A program made the translations under genes and the position numbers. Below are positions 1 to 8,303 of a stretch of 64,000 nt of DNA, in pieces. Within the stretch, counting starts at the first letter, position 1; every line of letters begins with the position of its first letter. This DNA is from CAILZL01 sp035548495 (GTDB lineage: Bacteria > Pseudomonadota > Gammaproteobacteria > Steroidobacterales > Steroidobacteraceae): assembly GCA_035548495.1 (NCBI GenBank), contig DASZSV010000063.1, positions 1-64,000 of the forward strand, written 5' to 3'. The notes below the pieces were generated by a model that did not search any database, had not been told where the DNA came from, and saw only the letters and a program-made list of their open reading frames with translations.

Positions 1-65
1 ATACGACTGCGCTCGACCTGAATATCATCAACAACAGCTTTGGGCGGGGAATATGGATTAGACAT
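1..65 (-). CDS. NPYxPP-motif protein, N-terminal fragment cut by window edge
   Basis: Reading leftwards from an ATG at 65, the frame stays open to the window edge and begins MSNPYSPPKAVVDDI. The motif NPYxPP followed by an acidic, valine-rich stretch is also the start of the protein at 700-1254 (MNQNPYAPPQAEVVDV). In the families I know, this leader precedes membrane domains of DUF4234 or RDD type. Only 21 residues are visible, so the rest of the protein is inferred. It is probably a third member of a small paralogous cluster here. Confidence 0.55.
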   Translation of the reverse strand, partial: MSNPYSPPKAVVDDIQVERSR

Positions 66-119
66 GTACGTTTCACAATTGGGTCAAATTTACTACCCGC
101 TCAGCCACTCAGATGACCT

Positions 120-665
120 CTATATTGCACCGGCTTTCGGCCAACCGACAAGTGCTGCTCGACGCAGACTGGCTTTTACAACCTGCCGATGAAAAGGTGC
201 AACAATCAAAATGTAGATTCTGCCTAACAGGTTGTGGCAGTGAACAACGGTGGAAACAATCAGTTGGCCACCGAGTGTTGGAGACGAGTCCGGCGTGCGG
301 AGTACTGACAGCCTGAAATCAAGGTGCTTGTCGTCCTCGCCCACAATAACCTCAGTGTCGCTTTTGCTGTAGACCTTGAAGAAAGCAATGCGGTCAATGC
401 TTGTTTCACCGGAGAGCTGTTTGACCGTCTTCAGACCAAAGCACGCAACGATGGCATCTCGAAGTCCCGTGAGCCATCTGATCCAGCTCGGCTGATGCAA
501 CATGACGAATCGCCACAGGACATCTGGATCACTAGCGGTGCCGGATGGAAGTTGAACTGCAAATGCGTCTGCAAAATTCACTGATTTATAAACAGTCGCG
601 ATGTCAGACTGCGTGGGAAGAGCCACCGGCTTTACCAACGTGAATTCGCTCGGCATGAATCGCAC
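120..665 (-). CDS. DUF2867 family protein
   Basis: A 181-residue protein without a signal peptide. The pattern of a DAF motif, a W...LRD helix and a GEDDKHLDFRLS strand, followed by a core of STVVHCHN, YILIVAPFHR and VVKASLRRA, matches my memory of DUF2867, a family of unknown function. Length fits a stand-alone DUF2867 protein. It belongs to the minus-strand accessory block and sits 34 bases downstream of the DUF4234-like gene. Biochemical role unknown. The family call is from motif recognition only. Confidence 0.7.
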   Translation of the reverse strand: MRFMPSEFTLVKPVALPTQSDIATVYKSVNFADAFAVQLPSGTASDPDVLWRFVMLHQPSWIRWLTGLRDAIVACFGLKTVKQLSGETSIDRIAFFKVYSKSDTEVIVGEDDKHLDFRLSVLRTPDSSPTLGGQLIVSTVVHCHNLLGRIYILIVAPFHRQVVKASLRRAALVGWPKAGAI

Positions 666-699
666 TCCTGACCTCGTAAGGTGTAATCGCGATTACACC

Positions 700-1254
700 C
701 TACAGGCCACTGATATTGGTACCGACTATTACTAACGCCCATAGAACGACAGCTATTGCGATGATCGCCCAATTCCAACCAGTAAATTTTGCATTAGGAT
801 CATGATCTGGTGCAGCAACATTGTTTATTTTATTGACTGCGTGTTGAACGACCAAGAGCGGAACAAAGCTAAGGAATGAGATGACCGCCAACAATCCGGG
901 CAACCTTCCTGCGATATTCAGAAATATGAAAATGGTCGCCAGCGGCCCAGCAGCGAGCTTATTTGTCGAAACCGTCTCTTGATACTCCCTTATCCTTTTG
1001 AACAGACCATAGCAAAAGAGGATCGCAAAGATGCCGCGCGCCGCGGGAGTAATATCTTCCCTCGTTCGATCTTTTACGTACTGCCAATTCTTGTAAAACC
1101 AGTAGATGTGATAAAGACCCAGCGTACTCAGTGACATCAGCGCTAATTTCAATAGCGAGCATGGAAAAAAGATCGTCTCATCGTTGGCGAGCACTTCGTC
1201 AACAGTAACATCGACGACTTCGGCTTGTGGTGGCGCATAAGGGTTTTGGTTCAT
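700..1254 (-). CDS. DUF4234-like membrane protein with NPYAPP leader
   Basis: A 184-residue protein starting MNQNPYAPPQAEVVDV. The ATG at 1254 is preferred because this leader is the usual N terminus. A GTG four codons upstream (1266) is the alternative. After an acidic segment comes a membrane section with STLGLYHIYWFYKNWQYVK, characteristic of DUF4234-like proteins, and then further hydrophobic helices near residues 65-85, 100-135 and 160-180. Function is unknown. The first 55 codons and about 220 upstream bases recur at 2587-2969, so this locus has undergone duplication. Confidence 0.7.
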   Translation of the reverse strand: MNQNPYAPPQAEVVDVTVDEVLANDETIFFPCSLLKLALMSLSTLGLYHIYWFYKNWQYVKDRTREDITPAARGIFAILFCYGLFKRIREYQETVSTNKLAAGPLATIFIFLNIAGRLPGLLAVISFLSFVPLLVVQHAVNKINNVAAPDHDPNAKFTGWNWAIIAIAVVLWALVIVGTNISGL

Positions 1255-1472
1255 TGTTTTGCTCACTCTGGAATATTTAACATGTGTGGCACGGGATCAA
1301 AATTCTTTATTGTTGCGATATGTATTTAATCTTGTTAATCCCAAGATGATCGCACTCAGAAGAAATAGCAAAGCAGCCTTGATATACATCTGTTGCCCTC
1401 AATTCGAATCTTCGTAACTCCCTTAATCTTATCGTCTTACCATCAATCCGAACATCCGTATACCCGCACCGT
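1090..1472. repeat. 383-bp direct repeat, copy A
   Basis: This segment covers the first 55 codons of the DUF4234-like gene plus its upstream region. It recurs at a constant offset of 1497 bases (copy B, 2587-2969) with no indel seen and only scattered substitutions. Within the coding part I count three differences, two of them silent and one Asn-to-Ser. The two copies bracket the DUF4261 gene. Confidence 0.9.
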
Positions 1473-1497
1473 CATTTCGACTTCGTTACTCCATTCG

Positions 1498-2454
1498 CTA
1501 ATGCACTTTTCGCGAAACAATCTCCAAAACCTCTCGCTGAATAGTTTTTGGGTAGAGCCTCAGCACTTTTCGTAGCGGAGCGACCAATCCATCGTCGATT
1601 ACTTCGATTGTCCATGACAGACCCGTCTCATTTGGCCCATCAATCGACTGTCCGGTTCTGAAATCTGGCGTTGCATCAATGAGATATTGCGTAACATTTC
1701 GCAAATAGTAATCGACATCTCCTGGCGAATATCTTGAGCTGGGGAAAATGGCTTCAATATCCATAATATCCAACTGCGCATTACCCACGGTATCCATAAA
1801 TGTAAGGCTGTCGTTCAGATTAAAAAGCCTGATATTCGACCACAACGAAAGCGGCAGGTATCGGCCCTCCTTGCATTCATTCCATACTCTTGAATAGGCC
1901 GAGTGGTCGCGAAGCACTTCCCCATTCGGATTGAAATAGCAAAGGACACCCGGCATATCAAGTAGCGCTAAAGCAATTTGTCCAACGAAATTCATTTCAT
2001 CCAATGGATCGTAGTTGCCAGGTAATACAGGCGCATCTTTGGAAGCTCCAAATGCGTATGACAACCTTATCCTTACAAAACCGTTGTGCCTGTTAACAAC
2101 TTCATTTGCTTTAGGCCAAGCCCAGCTATGGTCGCGTGCACGTTGAAGCCCCATCGGATATGCCCAAGGACCAAACCACCCAGTTGTCCACGCACCAAAT
2201 GTTGTAAAGTCCGTTTTAGGGTTACCCATGCTATCTGGCCAAAGCTGGTTGACGACGTCTATGGACACGTAGCCATTTATGTCGGGGCGATAAGCAATTA
2301 ATAGAGAGGCACCGCCGAACTGCCATGCTTCCCCCGGCGGCGTTTCTTTTACGACAGTAAAATTGTTTTTCCCAAGGACTTCTTTAAGCTGCGTAGTGCT
2401 AATCGACTCTGTTGTAAGCAACACCGCGCTCTGACTAATCATTCCTTTTGGCAT
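1498..2454 (-). CDS. DUF4261 domain-containing protein
   Basis: A 318-residue soluble protein with no signal peptide or membrane helix. The motif FMDTVGNAQLDIMDIEAIF near residues 215-235 resembles the signature I associate with DUF4261 (DTVG followed by a PD or MD and an aromatic). In other genomes this domain occurs alone or near immunity-type genes, and its function is unknown. The gene lies between two 383-bp direct repeats, suggesting that it arrived or was retained through a rearrangement. The start ATG at 2454 follows a purine-rich stretch (AAGAGAGAA). Assignment to the family is moderately sure, and any function is open. Confidence 0.65.
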   Translation of the reverse strand: MPKGMISQSAVLLTTESISTTQLKEVLGKNNFTVVKETPPGEAWQFGGASLLIAYRPDINGYVSIDVVNQLWPDSMGNPKTDFTTFGAWTTGWFGPWAYPMGLQRARDHSWAWPKANEVVNRHNGFVRIRLSYAFGASKDAPVLPGNYDPLDEMNFVGQIALALLDMPGVLCYFNPNGEVLRDHSAYSRVWNECKEGRYLPLSLWSNIRLFNLNDSLTFMDTVGNAQLDIMDIEAIFPSSRYSPGDVDYYLRNVTQYLIDATPDFRTGQSIDGPNETGLSWTIEVIDDGLVAPLRKVLRLYPKTIQREVLEIVSRKVH

Positions 2455-2583
2455 TATAGTTCTCTCTTGCGACTTAAGCTCTGCTAATAACGGTAACTGA
2501 AGCCCTCGTAGAAATCACGGGGCGGCACCGTTACTGCAATGAATAGTACCAAACTCGATCCGAACATCCATACACCGGCACTG

Positions 2584-2751
2584 CTACTTGTAAAACCAGT
2601 AGATGTGATAAAGACCCAGCGTACTCAGTGACATCAGCGCCAATTTCAACAGCGAGCATGGAAAAAAGATCGTCTCATCGCTGGCGAGCACTTCGTCAAC
2701 AGTAACATCGACGACTTCGGCTTGTGGTGGCGCATAAGGGTTTTGGTTCAT
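2584..2751 (-). pseudogene. Truncated duplicate of the DUF4234-like gene
   Basis: From an ATG at 2751 the sequence encodes 55 residues nearly identical to the start of the 700-1254 protein, with one Asn-to-Ser change. It then meets a TAG exactly where homology ends, after WFYK. The membrane core is lost. The surrounding 2455-3045 contains no intact gene: it holds this fragment, copy B of the direct repeat, and short reiterations of a CCGGCACCGTTAC-like motif near 2523, 2569 and 2960. Confidence 0.85.
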
Positions 2752-2969
2752 TGTTTTGCTCACTCTGGAATATTTAACATGTGTGGCACGGGCTCAAACT
2801 TCTTTATTGTTGCGATATGTATTTAATCTTGTTAATCCCAAGATGATCGTACTCAGAAGAAAGAGCAAAGCAGCCTTGATATACATCTGTTGCCCTCAAT
2901 TCGAATCTTCGTAACTCCCTTAATCTTATCGTCTTACCCGCAATCCGAACATCCGTACACCGGCACCGT
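2587..2969. repeat. 383-bp direct repeat, copy B
   Basis: Second copy of the segment at 1090-1472, in the same orientation. Homology starts inside the coding part of the DUF4234-like gene (at the codon for WFYK) and ends in the intergenic ATCCGAACATCCG motif. It separates the DUF4261 gene from the HEPN/AlbA_2 operon. Confidence 0.9.
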
Positions 2970-3045
2970 TACATCTATCTTAATCAAGGCTATCTGGGTG
3001 TCCACTAAACACTGGTCAGCTCACCTGGCACCGTTATCAATAAAG

Positions 3046-4392
3046 CTACAACCCCGTAGCATCACTTGATTTATGAATATTGATTACACGCGCAATGCTT
3101 TCTAAATACTCCTCGACGGTTTCTTTGCTTAAGATAGCGTCATCGGGAAGACCAACAGCCATAAATAACCAAGTCAGTGCGCGTGCGGCTTTTAATATTG
3201 TCGCGTTGTTCGTATCCAGGCCCAGTTCTGTATCCATCTCTATTTCTACTAATGAATCAGGATCACTCCCGACTGGACTTATCACTCTTTTTCTTTGAAT
3301 TACAGGTAAACCATATTTAGCTACATGATCGATGTAACTCTTAGTGTCGATATACGGCACACATCGCCACACGTTAATTAATTTCAATTTTATAAAAGTA
3401 CTGCCCTCATCCCCGGTGGCCTTGGCCAGTGCTTCCTGTTTCGCGAGCATGCTTGTTAAGAAAGCCCATAATAGTGTTATATCCATGAGGCGTTGCCGAA
3501 CCTCCGGCGCTAACTTCTGAATGAAGCCAGCTGCATATTTGTAACGTGCATAATCTTTCTGCTGTACGATCCGTATTGGCACAACCACGGAACTTGATCC
3601 AGAAAACGAATAGTTCCACGTATAGGTAATGTTGAATGGGTTGTTATTTGCTACGTGCCTCGCGACGAACCCAAAAGGATGTTCGAATACATTTTCAAGT
3701 GCTATTGTGTATCCGGCATCGTCGCTACAGTTCATAATCTTGGAGAATTCCTCCCTACTAAGAATGCGCCCATTGCGGCGTTCGCCCCAAGGGTCTTGAG
3801 TCATATACACTTGAAGTAATGGGAGCTGATATTCACCATCTGAGATTTCCGGATCCTCTTGAATCTTATCTTTGAAAGCCGTTTGATACTCACCTGCTCG
3901 CGCAACTAATTGGTCTATTACCGCACGATCTGCTTCTGCTTTTGGCTGTGAACTATCGGCAATTCTCCTATAAATCCTTCCGCTCGAATGAACGTATGGC
4001 GGATTACGACCTTGTCGCACTCGAACAATTACAATCTTTCGTTCGCTAGTAGCCTCGTTGTTTTCAAACTCACAAATCACTTCTTTCGTTTCAAAAGTAA
4101 CCACAGGATTCACATGGTGTGATGCCGCATCACGAAGGCGATCAAATACCAATCGACTATCCTTAAGATCAAGACCCGGAAACGCGGACGGTATGCGATC
4201 CGGAGCATCAACTCCAAAAATAAGCCAGCCGCCAAAATGATTAGCAAATGCACTTAGAGACTTGCCGATTTCGCTCGCTGATATGGGCTCCCGTTTATAT
4301 TCAACATACCAACCTTCCGCAACATCCTTTAATACCACAAGATCACTACTATCTATTAACTCTAATGGTTTATTAAAAAGGTGGAATGCCAT
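3046..4392 (-). CDS. Schlafen-type AlbA_2 domain protein, candidate defence effector
   Basis: About 448 residues. The N-terminal section carries the AlbA_2 (Schlafen) signature: an EYKREP strand near residues 32-36, a helix AFANHFGG, then WLIFGVD near 56-62, with a VRQG...P..VHSSGRIYRR strand block near 115-150. In this fold the acidic and lysine positions can bind or cut nucleic acid, and AlbA_2 proteins recur in antiphage loci. The roughly 280 C-terminal residues are not recognised. The ATG at 4392 is chosen because GAAAGAA sits just upstream; an ATG at 4407 and a TTG at 4434 are alternatives. It lies downstream of the HEPN gene in a likely operon. Confidence 0.7.
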   Translation of the reverse strand: MAFHLFNKPLELIDSSDLVVLKDVAEGWYVEYKREPISASEIGKSLSAFANHFGGWLIFGVDAPDRIPSAFPGLDLKDSRLVFDRLRDAASHHVNPVVTFETKEVICEFENNEATSERKIVIVRVRQGRNPPYVHSSGRIYRRIADSSQPKAEADRAVIDQLVARAGEYQTAFKDKIQEDPEISDGEYQLPLLQVYMTQDPWGERRNGRILSREEFSKIMNCSDDAGYTIALENVFEHPFGFVARHVANNNPFNITYTWNYSFSGSSSVVVPIRIVQQKDYARYKYAAGFIQKLAPEVRQRLMDITLLWAFLTSMLAKQEALAKATGDEGSTFIKLKLINVWRCVPYIDTKSYIDHVAKYGLPVIQRKRVISPVGSDPDSLVEIEMDTELGLDTNNATILKAARALTWLFMAVGLPDDAILSKETVEEYLESIARVINIHKSSDATGL

Positions 4393-4458
4393 AATTCTTT
4401 CATCCATCCGAATTACACAATATGCGTTGAACAATTCGCAATCTGAAGCATAAATAAT

Positions 4459-5742
4459 CTATTCATCATCATTTATCGATACATATCTGGACAACCCACT
4501 AGCCATCAACAGACTATCGAATTCCGCCGGAGAAATTTTTTTACTTCCACGAAGCACTTTCAACAACGCACCAAGTTCAATGCTATTAAGTATCTGATCA
4601 TTCCCTGCCGCCCCCGTAACTATTCGTCGTATTTGTTCCTCGTTAAAGTCGGATACATAGATAGCCAACTGCTTGGCCCATTCATTAGCTTGATTGAAAT
4701 TTCGAGATTCAAGATAAAGGGCAATAAAACGATCAGCCACTTCCATTGGCAAGGAAAAAAAGAGTGTTTCCTTAAGCTCTGCTCGCGTTATTCTGGAAAC
4801 ACGCGATGACGCATGTTTCTGCAGCGGCTCAAATCTTAGTAAAAAATCCAATTCATCAAGCAGGTCGACAGGTAATGCTGACACAAAGGCTTCTATGCGG
4901 TGCCGTAGATCAACTTCTACATATTGCCACGTATCCATGACCATTCGAAAAAAATTGATTACTCGCTTTAATTCTTGGTCACTCAAAGAACGTAGCATTG
5001 GTGACAGCTTTTCTTTAAGAGCATCTGCATAGTAATGCGGATGCAGTTCAAATACTGAAGCAAGAGCTGCAGCAACTCGTCGCTTATGATTCCATTCGAT
5101 ATCTTCTTTTATAAGTCGTTTCAAAAGAACAATCACGAAGTTTCTGACGAGCGACTCCCTAGGACGCCTGAGTGGTCCTGAGGCCAATGAATCCTTTGCT
5201 GTGTCTTTCTTCTCAGGAAAATACTCCGAATCCACCGCGCTAACCAATTTATCTAAAGCATACTTTCCCTGAACTGGCGGATGCTGAAGGAGATGGGTTA
5301 CAGCGGAATACAAATGAACCCTCGCAAGTTCGGCGGAAGGAGAGAAAACACGGCCCTCAGAAACTAACGAAGGATGCGCACAACGATTTCGATCTTCTTG
5401 CAACCTTTCGAGATCGATGAATTCAAGATGCGATATAAGTTCAAACTTATCACGCGCGAGTTTTAGAAGTTCTCTTTCGAATCTCAGCGCATTGGTTATA
5501 TCACCCGACCGTTGCATCTTTTCTAGCTCGTCTATTCGCATCTCTGCTTCCTTATCTCCACTCAAAGCAAGCTCACGAAGTTTCTCAATAACATCAAAGC
5601 AGACAGCAATCCACGCACCAACTATAGAGGAGCGAAAAGCACCAGCACGATAGCTAGCTACCGCCTCAGCGATATACGTCTTGGTGCGATCATCACGACA
5701 CTTAAGAATCATCTCGTCAAGATCTGTAAGTGGAGAAGCCAT
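4459..5742 (-). CDS. HEPN-motif helical protein, partner of the AlbA_2 gene
   Basis: A 427-residue, mostly helical soluble protein. Residues 118-123 read RNRCAH, an Rx4H arrangement typical of HEPN domains, where Arg and His form an RNase site. It follows helices that fit a HEPN four-helix bundle, including the hydrophobic AGAFRSSIVGAWIAVCFDVI. The C-terminal half (about 195-427) is an unrecognised helical region that could be a repeat solenoid. ATG 5742 is preferred over GTG 5748 because GAAAGAG lies nine bases upstream. It is the first gene of the pair with the AlbA_2 protein. The HEPN call rests on the motif and helix pattern only. Confidence 0.6.
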   Translation of the reverse strand: MASPLTDLDEMILKCRDDRTKTYIAEAVASYRAGAFRSSIVGAWIAVCFDVIEKLRELALSGDKEAEMRIDELEKMQRSGDITNALRFERELLKLARDKFELISHLEFIDLERLQEDRNRCAHPSLVSEGRVFSPSAELARVHLYSAVTHLLQHPPVQGKYALDKLVSAVDSEYFPEKKDTAKDSLASGPLRRPRESLVRNFVIVLLKRLIKEDIEWNHKRRVAAALASVFELHPHYYADALKEKLSPMLRSLSDQELKRVINFFRMVMDTWQYVEVDLRHRIEAFVSALPVDLLDELDFLLRFEPLQKHASSRVSRITRAELKETLFFSLPMEVADRFIALYLESRNFNQANEWAKQLAIYVSDFNEEQIRRIVTGAAGNDQILNSIELGALLKVLRGSKKISPAEFDSLLMASGLSRYVSINDDE

Positions 5743-5813
5743 ATTCACACACTCTTTCTTAGTTCAGCCAGAACGGGGCCACGCTCAGCAGGCAGCAGCC
5801 AACAATCCAAACC

Positions 5814-5848
5814 AAAAACCCCGCCAACCTTTGGGATTGACGGGGTTT
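5814..5848 (-). terminator. Intrinsic terminator of groEL
   Basis: Read on the minus strand, AAACCCCGTCAA pairs with TTGGCGGGGTTT (one G-T pair) across an 11-base loop, ending in Ts. It lies 38 bases past the groEL stop and marks the boundary with the accessory block. Confidence 0.75.
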
Positions 5849-5885
5849 GAATTTACATTCTTGGAATTCCTTCTCCAATTGCGGC

Positions 5886-7529
5886 TTACATCATGCCGCC
5901 CATTCCACCCATGCCACCACCGTGGTCGTGGCCAGCGGCTTCAGCTTCTTCCTTTGGTGCTTCAGCAATCATCACTTCGGTGGTCAGCAACAAGCCAGCA
6001 ACGGAAGCGGCATTTTGCAATGCCAGACGGGTAACCTTGGTTGGGTCCAGGATGCCCATTTCCAGCATGTCGCCGTATTCACCATTGGCTGCGTTGTAGC
6101 CGAAGGTGCCCTTGCCTTCTTTCACCTTGGAAAGAACAACGGCAGCATCTTCACCGGCATTGGTGACGATCTGACGCAATGGCTCTTCGATGGCGCGTGA
6201 CAGGATGCGTACGCCGAAAGCCTGGTCTTCGCTGGTGACTTCCAGCTTGTCCACAGCCTTTTGTGCACGGATCAGTGCAACACCACCGCCGGGTACCACA
6301 CCTTCTTCAACGGCAGCGCGCGTTGCATGCAATGCATCTTCAACACGGGCCTTCTTTTCCTTCATTTCGATTTCGGTTGCAGCGCCAACCTTGATGACAG
6401 CTACGCCGCCCGACAATTTGGCAACGCGTTCCTGCAACTTCTCTTTGTCGTAGTCCGAAGTGGTTTCTTCAACCTGCTTGCGAATCTGTTCAACGCGAGC
6501 CTTGATGTCAGCAGCCTTGCCCTTGCCATCGATAATGGTGGTGTTTTCTTTTTCCACCAGCACTTTCTTGGCTTCGCCCAGATCGTTCAGTGTGGCTTTT
6601 TCCAGTGACAGACCAACTTCGTCGGAAATCACGGTGCCGCCGGTGAGAATGGCGATGTCCTGCAACATGGCCTTGCGGCGATCACCAAAGCCCGGAGCTT
6701 TAACCGCAGCCACTTTAACGATGCCGCGAATGGTGTTGACCACCAGTGTCGCCAGTGCTTCGCCTTCGACATCTTCTGCAACGATGATCAAGGGACGGCC
6801 GGCCTTGGCAATGCCTTCGAGCAACGGGAGCATTTCGCGAACATTGCTGATCTTCTTTTCGTACAACAGGATGTACGGATTGTCGAATTCAGCGGTTTGA
6901 TTCGCCTGATTGTTGATGAAGTAAGGCGACAGATAACCGCGATCGAACTGCATGCCTTCTACAACATCGAGTTCGTTCTGCAGACCAGAACCTTCTTCAA
7001 CGGTGATCACGCCTTCTTTGCCCACCTTTTCCATTGCATCTGCAATGGTCTTGCCGATGGATTCATCGCTGTTGGCAGAAATGGTGCCGACCTGTGCAAT
7101 GGCTTTTTGATCTTTGCAAGGCTTGGAGAGCTTCTTCAACTCATCCGTTGCAGCAGCGACGGCTTTGTCGATACCGCGCTTCAGGTCCATGGGGTTGGCG
7201 CCAGCAGCAACGGCCTTCAAACCTTCGCGAACGATGGCTTGTGCCAATACAGTGGCAGTGGTGGTGCCGTCACCGGCTTCATCGGAGGTATTGGAAGCCA
7301 CTTCCTTCACCATCTGTGCGCCCATGTTTTCGAACTTGTCTTTCAGTTCGATTTCTTTCGCAACAGAGACACCGTCTTTGGTAACGGTGGGCGCACCGAA
7401 GCTCTTTTCGAGCACGGCATTGCGGCCTTTGGGACCCAGCGTTGCTTTAACAGCATTGGCCAGGATGTTGACGCCCTTGAGCATGCGGGCGCGTGCGTCA
7501 TCACTAAAACGTACGTCTTTAGCTGCCAT
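5886..7529 (-). CDS. groEL: Chaperonin GroEL (Hsp60)
   Basis: A 547-residue 60-kDa chaperonin that folds cytoplasmic proteins in an ATP-driven double ring with GroES. It begins MAAKDVRFSDDARARMLKGV and contains the nucleotide-binding GDGTTTATVLAQ near residue 86. It ends in the usual GGMGGMGGMM tail. Length is standard for proteobacteria (545-550). It is the second gene of the groES-groEL operon, 51 bases downstream of groES. Expression is probably governed by the CIRCE element and promoter upstream of groES. Nothing unusual was seen. Confidence 0.99.
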   Translation of the reverse strand: MAAKDVRFSDDARARMLKGVNILANAVKATLGPKGRNAVLEKSFGAPTVTKDGVSVAKEIELKDKFENMGAQMVKEVASNTSDEAGDGTTTATVLAQAIVREGLKAVAAGANPMDLKRGIDKAVAAATDELKKLSKPCKDQKAIAQVGTISANSDESIGKTIADAMEKVGKEGVITVEEGSGLQNELDVVEGMQFDRGYLSPYFINNQANQTAEFDNPYILLYEKKISNVREMLPLLEGIAKAGRPLIIVAEDVEGEALATLVVNTIRGIVKVAAVKAPGFGDRRKAMLQDIAILTGGTVISDEVGLSLEKATLNDLGEAKKVLVEKENTTIIDGKGKAADIKARVEQIRKQVEETTSDYDKEKLQERVAKLSGGVAVIKVGAATEIEMKEKKARVEDALHATRAAVEEGVVPGGGVALIRAQKAVDKLEVTSEDQAFGVRILSRAIEEPLRQIVTNAGEDAAVVLSKVKEGKGTFGYNAANGEYGDMLEMGILDPTKVTRLALQNAASVAGLLLTTEVMIAEAPKEEAEAAGHDHGGGMGGMGGMM

Positions 7530-7580
7530 GTGAGTAATCCTCTATAAAATTCTTTGATGGTTAATGAAGGTGAGAGAAAC

Positions 7581-7883
7581 TTATTTCTCGATAACCGCCA
7601 TGATGTCTTCTTCGCGCATCACCAGCAGTTCTTCGCCATCGACCTTCACTTCGGTGCCGCTGTACTTGCCGAACAGAATGTTGTCGCCAACCTTCACGTC
7701 GAGGGCACGTACATCGCCGCCTTCCAGGATCTTGCCCTTGCCAACGGCAACCACTTTGCCGCGAATGGGCTTTTCGGTGGCGCTGTCAGGAATGACAATA
7801 CCGCCGGCGGAAACGCGTTCTTCTTCCAAACGCTTGATGATGACGCGATCGTGTAACGGACGAATTTTCAGTTTCTCGGCCAT
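7581..7883 (-). CDS. groES: Co-chaperonin GroES (Hsp10)
   Basis: A 100-residue co-chaperonin that caps the GroEL ring. It starts MAEKLKIRPLHDRVIIKRLEEE and has the mobile-loop segment SAGGIVIPDSATEKP around residues 25-39. It ends REEDIMAVIEK. Typical length is 95-100. A GGGAG ribosome site precedes the ATG. It is the first gene of the operon, with a leader of about 140 bases carrying the heat-shock operator. Confidence 0.99.
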   Translation of the reverse strand: MAEKLKIRPLHDRVIIKRLEEERVSAGGIVIPDSATEKPIRGKVVAVGKGKILEGGDVRALDVKVGDNILFGKYSGTEVKVDGEELLVMREEDIMAVIEK

Positions 7884-8004
7884 AACAAAACTCCCAATTG
7901 CTTGATGCGGCCTGTGCCGCGGGTTGATGTTGAAAAGGAAACCGTTTGATGAACCTTTAAAGTGGGCGGGCTTCGGGTTGCGGCTGGATGCCGATCAGAC
8001 CATG

Positions 8005-8031
8005 TTAGCACTCTACCCAAGCGGCTGCTAA
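8005..8031. promoter_or_regulatory. CIRCE operator of groESL (HrcA site)
   Basis: TTAGCACTC, nine spacer bases, then GGCTGCTAA. The consensus is TTAGCACTC-N9-GAGTGCTAA, so one arm is perfect and the other matches at seven of nine positions. It abuts the -10 hexamer of the promoter, where bound HrcA repressor would block initiation. Confidence 0.85.
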
Positions 8032-8058
8032 TGATATGGATCGAGCCCGGGATTGCAA
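8031..8058 (-). promoter_or_regulatory. Predicted groESL promoter
   Basis: On the minus strand, TTGCAA and TATCAT are separated by 16 bases. The predicted start falls inside the CIRCE operator. A heat-shock sigma overlap is possible (CTTGCAA), but the CCCCAT part of a sigma-32 site is weak. Confidence 0.55.
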
Positions 8059-8097
8059 GAGGGAAGCCCGAAAATAAATCGGACTTAAAGCATTCCG

Positions 8098-8286
8098 GCC
8101 CCCCCTCTCCCCCGGCCCCTCCCCCACGAGTGGGGAGGGGAGAACGAGAGTTCGTTCATGGTGAGCAAGACAGACCATCCATATTCAATTTCCCTCTCCC
8201 TTGATGGGAGAGGGTAAGGGAGAGGGTGAAAAATCTTGCATAATACAGATGTGTGTAACCACTCTCCCATCAGGGGCGAAGGGAGA
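8098..8286. repeat. C/G-rich dispersed repeat cluster upstream of cutA
   Basis: Contains several hairpin-forming blocks of the type CCCTCTCCCTTGATGGGAGA plus a GTTCATGGTGAGCAAG motif. Similar blocks occur at 8856-8970, 11417-11455 and 48351-48393. No gene is seen between groES (7883) and cutA (8304). The gap holds this repeat and the groESL control region. Confidence 0.75.
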
Positions 8287-8303
8287 AAAAAGCAGCCATA
8301 TAT

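Noticed and set aside
1273..3045. Integron attC sites between the minus-strand accessory genes
   Set aside because: The gene array with repeats resembles a cassette array, but I found no paired RYYYAAC / GTTRRRY core with the expected hairpin at gene ends, and no integrase.
6897..7547. Long plus-strand frames opposite groEL
   Set aside because: Several overlapping frames are open at once, a mark of codon bias in groEL and not of real genes.
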